From Skermanella rosea (GTDB taxonomy: Bacteria > Pseudomonadota > Alphaproteobacteria > Azospirillales > Azospirillaceae): a DNA stretch of 64,000 bases. The notes under the pieces are model-generated. The model was not told where the DNA came from, did no database searches, and was given only the letters and a program-made list of their open reading frames with translations. The DNA is taken from the NCBI RefSeq assembly GCF_016806835.2, contig NZ_CP086111.1, forward strand, positions 2,925,001-2,989,000, written 5' to 3'. Positions 57,303-64,000 of this stretch are shown piece after piece (the first letter of the stretch is position 1; the number at the start of each line of letters is the position of its first letter). The position numbers and the translations under genes were made by a program.

Positions 57303-57379
57303 TGGTGGGCGTGACCGGACTTGAACCGATAACCAGACCGTTATGAGCGGCCAGCTCTAACCAGTTGAGCTACACGCCC
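57303..57379 (-). tRNA. tRNA with anticodon CAU (Ile2 or elongator Met)
   Basis: A complete 77-nt cloverleaf on the minus strand including an encoded CCA end (57303-57305). The acceptor stem pairs 57373-57379 with 57307-57313 (seven pairs). The anticodon loop CTCATAA (57341-57347) gives CAU. A CAU anticodon can be elongator Met or the Ile2 tRNA whose C is converted to lysidine. The C4-G69 pair favours Ile2, but position 5 does not follow the E. coli rule, so identity stays open. It lies 113 bp downstream of rpoD on the same strand. Confidence 0.92.
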
Positions 57380-57492
57380 GACGCGAGGCACGAGAATGTG
57401 CCGCCGAAAGCGACCTAAAGCAACCCCGATGTTTGCCGATGAGGGAGGCTCGACCGTCCAGAGACGTCGGGCCTCCCGTTCCGCCGGCCGGC

Positions 57493-59463
<1,971 letters not shown>

Positions 59464-59592
59464 TCGAATGATGCCCCCGCCTAGATAACACGTGCGTGAC
59501 GCAAGGCCCACGGTGCCCCGCGCCACCCGCACACACAGGACTGACTTTTTTTGGCCTGACCCAAGCTCCTGCTCCATCTGCCATAGGCGACC

Positions 59593-61455
59593 TCAGTATT
59601 CAAGGTCGGGGTCGTCGAACTCGGCCGCGCCGGCTTCGGCTTCGAGCAGCGCCCGGACCCGAGACCAGTTATCGGCGTTCATGTCGCGGGCGAAGGATTG
59701 CGTCGCCTCCCGGCGCTCGGACTTGATATGATCGGTATATGTCTGCCCCCATACGTCATACCAGCCTCGCCGGGCCTGCTCCAGTGTCGCATCAGGCCGG
59801 GCAAAGGCATACAGGAAGGAAGCCGGACCGATGGCATCTTCCAGGTCGGAGAAGCCCTTATCAGTCAAGTGGCTACCCAATCCGGCAGCGTCAAGCCCGG
59901 TATTTTCGCTAAGCACCGACACGACGGCCTGACGGAGCAGGTCCAGCGCAGGCAGCGAGAACTCCACGCTACCTATTGATTCACCGACTTCCTCGAACAG
60001 TTCGGGGTGGTTCAGCAGTGTTGCCAGCAGGACACGCTCCCGACCTTCCCGAGCGGGCCTGGGCCGGCTGCGCTGGTAGTCCGGCGGCGGATCGGTCGTG
60101 CGCGGGGCCCTGAACCCGCGCCCCTTGAACCCGCCTCCGCCGCCGCCGAAACGCTGGCCCGGCTGGAACGCCGGGCGGGCGCGGAACTTCTCGAAGAAGC
60201 GTCGGCGCATTTCGTCGCGGTAGAGCGCCTGCACGGTGCGGTCGGCGATCATGCCGACCCGCTCGTCCAGGGCGGCCTGGAGACCGGCGCGCGCTTCGGG
60301 CGTATCGAGCACCCTGCCCTCCTCCTCCATCCGCCAGAGAACGTCGGCCAGCGGCATGGACCCGTCCAGCACCTGCTGCATGGCCTTCGGCCCTTCCTTC
60401 CTCAGCAGGCTGTCCGGATCGTCGCCGCCGACCATGAAGGCCACGCGCACCGAATGATCCGGCAGCAGGTGTGGCAACACCCGCTCGACCGCACGATGGG
60501 CGGCGCGCTGGCCGGCAGGATCCCCGTCGAAGCAGAGCACCGGAACCCGGCGCCCCGGAGGCGCCAGCTTCCACAGTTCCAGGATCTGGGTTTCGGTCAG
60601 GGCGGTGCCGAGCGGCGCCACGGCCCCATCGAAGCCGGCGCGGACCAGGGCGATGACGTCCATGTAGCCTTCGACCACGATGATCGGCTGGCCATCGGCC
60701 GCCGCCTGCCGGGCGCGGCTCATGTTGTAGAGCAGCCGCCCCTTGTGGAAGAGGGGATTGTCGGCGGAGTTGATGTATTTGGGTCCGTCGCCTTCCATGA
60801 TGCGGCCGCCGAAGGCGACGACCCGGCCGCGCCGGTCGGTGACCGGGAACATCGCGCGATTCCGGAAGAAGGAGAAGGCGCCGCCGCCGTAGTCCGACGC
60901 CCTGACGACGCCGGCTTCCAGCATGTCCTCATCCTTGAAGCCCTCCCGCGCCAGATGGATGCGCAACGCGTTGCCATCCGCCGGGGCGAAGCCGAGACGG
61001 AAGCGGACCATCGTCTCCTCGTCGAGCCCGCGACTCTTCAAATAGTCGAACGCCGCATGGCCGCCGGGGCCGAAAAGCTGCTTCTCGAACCAGCGGCAGG
61101 TCGCCTCCACCAAGTCGTGGAGCGACTTCTGCCGCTCGAAGCGCTGCCGGTCCTCCGGCGTGGCCTGGGGCACCTGCAACCCGGCCTCGGACGCCAGCTG
61201 CTCGACCGCCTCGGGGAAGGCCAGGTTGTCGTGGCGCATGGCGAAGCCGATGATGTCGCCATGGGCGCCGCAACCGAAGCAGTGGAAGAAGCCCTTCTGG
61301 TCGTTGACGTAGAAGCTGGGCGTCTTCTCGTTGTGGAAAGGACACGGCGCCTTGAATTCCCGGCCCGCCCGGATCAGGCGCATCCGCTTCCCGACCACGT
61401 CGGAGAGCGGCAGACGCGCCCGCAGCTCTTCAAGGAATTGGGGGGGAAACGCCAT
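59593..61455 (-). CDS. dnaG: DNA primase DnaG
   Basis: 620 residues. N-terminal CHC2 zinc domain with CPFHNEKTPSFYVN and FHCFGCGAHGD; TOPRIM catalytic core with VVEGYMDVIALVRAG and the acidic FDGDPAGQRAAHRA; and a C-terminal helicase-interaction region after an Arg/Gly-rich linker (about 415-450). It makes RNA primers at the fork. It is followed by rpoD; yqeY lies 169 bp upstream, the alphaproteobacterial form of the macromolecular synthesis operon. Confidence 0.96.
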   Translation of the reverse strand: MAFPPQFLEELRARLPLSDVVGKRMRLIRAGREFKAPCPFHNEKTPSFYVNDQKGFFHCFGCGAHGDIIGFAMRHDNLAFPEAVEQLASEAGLQVPQATPEDRQRFERQKSLHDLVEATCRWFEKQLFGPGGHAAFDYLKSRGLDEETMVRFRLGFAPADGNALRIHLAREGFKDEDMLEAGVVRASDYGGGAFSFFRNRAMFPVTDRRGRVVAFGGRIMEGDGPKYINSADNPLFHKGRLLYNMSRARQAAADGQPIIVVEGYMDVIALVRAGFDGAVAPLGTALTETQILELWKLAPPGRRVPVLCFDGDPAGQRAAHRAVERVLPHLLPDHSVRVAFMVGGDDPDSLLRKEGPKAMQQVLDGSMPLADVLWRMEEEGRVLDTPEARAGLQAALDERVGMIADRTVQALYRDEMRRRFFEKFRARPAFQPGQRFGGGGGGFKGRGFRAPRTTDPPPDYQRSRPRPAREGRERVLLATLLNHPELFEEVGESIGSVEFSLPALDLLRQAVVSVLSENTGLDAAGLGSHLTDKGFSDLEDAIGPASFLYAFARPDATLEQARRGWYDVWGQTYTDHIKSERREATQSFARDMNADNWSRVRALLEAEAGAAEFDDPDLEY

Positions 61456-61624
61456 GGCGCCTGCGCATCACCTTCAATACTTGGATAGCCGGATCATGGC
61501 GTGGGCCGCTCCGGGACTGCGGGAAGAGGCGCTGCCCCGACCGGCCGGCCAGGGCCGGCGTCCCCGGAACGGTAAGCCATGATTGGTTAACAGGCCATAA
61601 AGGAAACAGCTCGCAAGGATGTCG

Positions 61625-62080
61625 TCAGACCAGCGCCGCCTTCACGAAGCCACTAGCCTTGCCGAAATCCATCTGGCCGGCATAGCGGGTGCGCAGCTCG
61701 GCCATGGTCCGGCCCATGTCCTTGATGCCGGTCGCGCCGATATCCTTGATCACGGTATCGACCGCGCCGCGGATCTCGTCCTCGCTGAACTGCTTGGGCA
61801 GGAAAGTCTCGATGATCCCGATCTCCTCCCGCTCCTGCTCGGCCAGTTCGAGCCTGCCTCCCTGCTCGTACAGGGCGATGGCTTCGCGCCGCTGCTTGAT
61901 CATGGTCTGGAGCATGGACAGGATCTCGTCCTCGTCGATCCCGTCGGTGACCCCGCGCCCCCGCGCGGCGATGTCACGGTCCTTGAGAGCCGCCAGGATC
62001 AGGCGCAGCGTCGAGACGGCGCGCTGGTTCTTGGACCGCATCGCCTCTTTCAAGGCCTCGTTGAGCCGGCTGCGGAACAT
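61625..62080 (-). CDS. GatB/YqeY domain-containing protein
   Basis: 151 residues: MFRSRLNEALKEAMRSKN, TLRLILAALKDRDI, MIKQRREAIALYEQGGR, and the C-terminal GMDFGKASGFVK-type end (seen as AGQMDFGKASGFVKAAL). It matches the tail domain of GatB that binds tRNA, but as a stand-alone protein its role is unproven. ATG at 62080 with GAGGA upstream. First gene before dnaG-rpoD. Confidence 0.9.
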   Translation of the reverse strand: MFRSRLNEALKEAMRSKNQRAVSTLRLILAALKDRDIAARGRGVTDGIDEDEILSMLQTMIKQRREAIALYEQGGRLELAEQEREEIGIIETFLPKQFSEDEIRGAVDTVIKDIGATGIKDMGRTMAELRTRYAGQMDFGKASGFVKAALV

Positions 62081-62395
62081 CGTGTGGAGTCCTCGTGAAG
62101 CAAATTTTACAGAATGATAGCGAATGTCGGCCCGGTCCGCCAGCGGCGCCACGGCATGCCCGCCGCCCACCCCATCGGCGCCGCAAGGACACCGCATCCT
62201 ATTGACCGGGCGCCCGCCATGGTCTAATCGCACGCCGTCGGTTCCAACCGCGATCGGCTCCGGGCACATGGTCCGGATCCGGTCGCGGGGTTGACGCGTG
62301 CCCTCCTGCCGACCAAATCGGGGCGGGAGCGGCGGAAGTCCGAGCCGCATCAGGTAATGCGCCCGCAAGGGCGGTCAATATGGGGTCTGTCACCG
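62081..62395. other. Divergent intergenic region between yqeY and carA
   Basis: 315 bp without a gene. TTGACC at 62202-62207 with TAATCG at 62225-62230 (17-bp gap) is a fair plus-strand promoter for carA. On the minus side an AT-rich TGTAAAATTTG (62102-62112) could hold the yqeY -10. No attenuator or leader-peptide structure was recognised. Confidence 0.45.
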
Positions 62396-63589
62396 ATGTC
62401 CGAAAACACTTCCGCCGCCCCGGCGCCGAGCGCCGCCGACGCGTCGCGCCCGGATGGCGCCACCGCCGTCCTCGTCCTGGCCGATGGAACGGTGCTGTGG
62501 GGGCGCGGGCTGGGTGCGGTAGGCGCATCGGTCGGTGAGGTCTGCTTCAACACGTCGATGACCGGGTATCAGGAGATCCTGACCGATCCCAGCTATGCCG
62601 GGCAGATCATCACCTTCACCTTCCCCCATATCGGCAACACCGGCGCCAACGGCGAGGATATCGAAACGGTCACCCCGGCGGCCCGCGGCCTCGTCCTTCG
62701 CGCCGACGTCACCGAGCCGTCCAACTGGCGGGCGACCCGCCACCTGGACGACTGGCTGAAAAGCTTCGACCTGATCGGGATCTCGGGCGTCGACACCCGT
62801 CGCCTGACCCGCCGCATCCGCGACGGCGGCGCACCGACCGGCGTGATCGCCCACGCTCCCGACGGCCGGTTCGACCTGGAGGCGCTGGTCGCCCAGGCGC
62901 GGCAATGGCCGGGCCTGGAGGGCATGGACCTCGCCAAGGACGTCTCCTGCCGCCAGACCTATTCCTGGAACGAGGGGATGTGGAAGCTCGGTCAGGGCTA
63001 CGCGACGCAGGAGAACCCGCGCCACCATGTCGTCGCGATCGACTACGGCGCCAAGCGCAACATCCTGCGCTGTCTCGCCGGGACCGGCGCCAAGGTGACG
63101 GTGGTGCCGGCGACGGCCACGGTCGAGGACGTGATGCGCCACAAGCCGGACGGCGTCTTCCTGTCCAACGGCCCGGGCGACCCGGCCGCCACCGGGACCT
63201 ATGCCGTGCCGACGATCCGCGGCCTGATGGATACCGGCGTGCCGATGTTCGGCATCTGCCTGGGTCACCAGCTGATGGCGCTGGCCCTGGGCGCCGAGAC
63301 CGAGAAGATGCCCCGCGGCCATCGCGGCGCCAACCACCCGGTCAAGGACCTGGAAACCGGAAGGGTCGAGATCACCAGCCAGAACCACGGATTCGTGGTC
63401 AAGCCGGACAGCCTTCCCGCCGACGTGGAGGTGACCCATGTCAGCCTGTTCGACGGCACCAACGAGGGGCTGAAGGTCAAGGGCAAGCCGATCTTTTCGG
63501 TCCAGTACCACCCCGAAGCCTCGCCCGGTCCGGAGGACAGCCATTACCTGTTCCACCGTTTCGTGGACCTGATCGACAAGCAGGGCTGA
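62396..63589 (+). CDS. carA: Carbamoyl-phosphate synthase small subunit
   Basis: 397 residues. N-terminal CarA domain (about 25-165: GEVCFNTSMTGYQEILTDPSY, FTFPHIGNTGAN, SGVDTRRLTRRIRD) and C-terminal amidotransferase with Cys in FGICLGHQ near 285 and His/Glu in YHPEASPGPED near 370. It supplies ammonia from glutamine to CarB for arginine and pyrimidine synthesis. ATG at 62396; a 20-residue Ala/Ser/Pro tail precedes the domain. carB is not within the window. Confidence 0.96.
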   Translation: MSENTSAAPAPSAADASRPDGATAVLVLADGTVLWGRGLGAVGASVGEVCFNTSMTGYQEILTDPSYAGQIITFTFPHIGNTGANGEDIETVTPAARGLVLRADVTEPSNWRATRHLDDWLKSFDLIGISGVDTRRLTRRIRDGGAPTGVIAHAPDGRFDLEALVAQARQWPGLEGMDLAKDVSCRQTYSWNEGMWKLGQGYATQENPRHHVVAIDYGAKRNILRCLAGTGAKVTVVPATATVEDVMRHKPDGVFLSNGPGDPAATGTYAVPTIRGLMDTGVPMFGICLGHQLMALALGAETEKMPRGHRGANHPVKDLETGRVEITSQNHGFVVKPDSLPADVEVTHVSLFDGTNEGLKVKGKPIFSVQYHPEASPGPEDSHYLFHRFVDLIDKQG

Positions 63590-63652
63590 CCGGCTTCGCC
63601 GCGGACGGACGGGACGGACGAAGGTGCCCGTCCATCCCACGGCCGGCAGCCC

Positions 63653-64000
63653 CTAACCGACGATCCCGCGCCGGAACGCCCGGGAAAGCTCGATCACCCG
63701 TGTCGTCTCCCCCCACTCGACCAGTTCCGCGACCTGCTCCGGCGTGGCCCACCGCGCATCCATCGCGTCGTCGGCCGCGACCGGGTCGCCCTCCGGGCAC
63801 TCGGCGAGCACCTCGACCAGCGTGTAGTGGAACTGGACTTCGCCTTCGGGATCACGGCTGATCGAATCCAGCGCCGTCACCACCGCCTGGGGCTCGACCG
63901 CAAGGCCGGTCTCCTCCAGCACTTCCCGAGCCGCCGCCTCGAACAGGGTCTCGCCGACCGATTGCGCGCCGCCCGGCAACCCCCATTGCCCAAGCCGGGG
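63653..64000 (-). CDS. Nudix hydrolase (N terminus beyond window end)
   Basis: 115 residues visible of a Nudix protein that runs off the right edge on the minus strand, so its start is missing. The Nudix box is complete: GAQSVGETLFEAAAREVLEE then TGL. The preceding PRLGQWGLPGG is the usual entry strand. These enzymes hydrolyse nucleoside diphosphates linked to another group; the subtype (ADP-ribose, NADH or other) is not clear. The stop is convergent with carA, 63 bp away. Confidence 0.85.
   Translation of the reverse strand, partial: PRLGQWGLPGGAQSVGETLFEAAAREVLEETGLAVEPQAVVTALDSISRDPEGEVQFHYTLVEVLAECPEGDPVAADDAMDARWATPEQVAELVEWGETTRVIELSRAFRRGIVG

Overview
The window is 64 kb of high-GC bacterial chromosome. 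The sequence suggests an alphaproteobacterium of the Rhodospirillales/Azospirillaceae type (Skermanella- or Azospirillum-like). This is inferred from high GC, DUF2336 and phasin genes, a GAAC-N7-GAAC LexA box on uvrA, divergent ssb-uvrA, and the carA / yqeY-dnaG-rpoD arrangement. It reads as ordinary chromosome: I saw no rRNA operon, CRISPR array, insertion sequence or prophage. One tRNA gene (anticodon CAU) is present.

Layout. 1-9.8 kb: patatin-like lipase, MsbA-type ABC exporter, a three-gene group (degenerate 2-hydroxyacid dehydrogenase, MlrC-type M81 metallopeptidase, class I glutamine amidotransferase), a peptidoglycan-binding membrane protein, RluE, MsrA, a dienelactone hydrolase and MepA. 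9.9-18.1 kb: a GntR regulator followed by a complete Dpp/Opp/Gsi-type peptide ABC transporter and a gamma-glutamyltransferase, probably one operon for taking up and cleaving gamma-glutamyl peptides. 18.2-25.3 kb: TauE/SafE permease, DUF2336 protein, a membrane protein with a degenerate P-loop domain, enoyl-CoA hydratase, an Hpt protein with a pseudo-receiver domain, and a HerA-like ATPase with a C-terminal winged-helix-like region.

25.3-41 kb is the most interesting part. It holds two sigma-54 activators of the AcoR family. The first lies downstream of acoABC (acetoin dehydrogenase E1 alpha, E1 beta, E2), which has a textbook -24/-12 promoter and two tandem upstream operators. The second is divergent from a Tat-exported Rieske protein and a PQQ alcohol dehydrogenase carrying the lanthanide-type aspartate. 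That pair also has a -24/-12 promoter and one operator of the same design at the same distance. Between them lie a phasin, a GlsB-family protein, a ClpP-like protease, a gamma carbonic anhydrase, lactate permease, and two small proteins, one with an exceptionally strong Shine-Dalgarno sequence. Together the region points to oxidation of C2-C4 alcohols, acetoin and lactate, plus polyhydroxyalkanoate storage.

41-45 kb: pstSCAB phosphate uptake. 45-50 kb: a miniature MCP-like protein, a histidine kinase, a YsnF/AvaK stress protein, an SDR oxidoreductase and a truncated membrane glycosyltransferase-like remnant. 50-64 kb: ssb, uvrA, methyltransferase, gloB, GST, DUF985 cupin, sufE, tRNA(CAU), rpoD, dnaG, yqeY, carA and a Nudix hydrolase cut by the window end. 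Function calls come from reading translated sequence and motifs; no database search was run.
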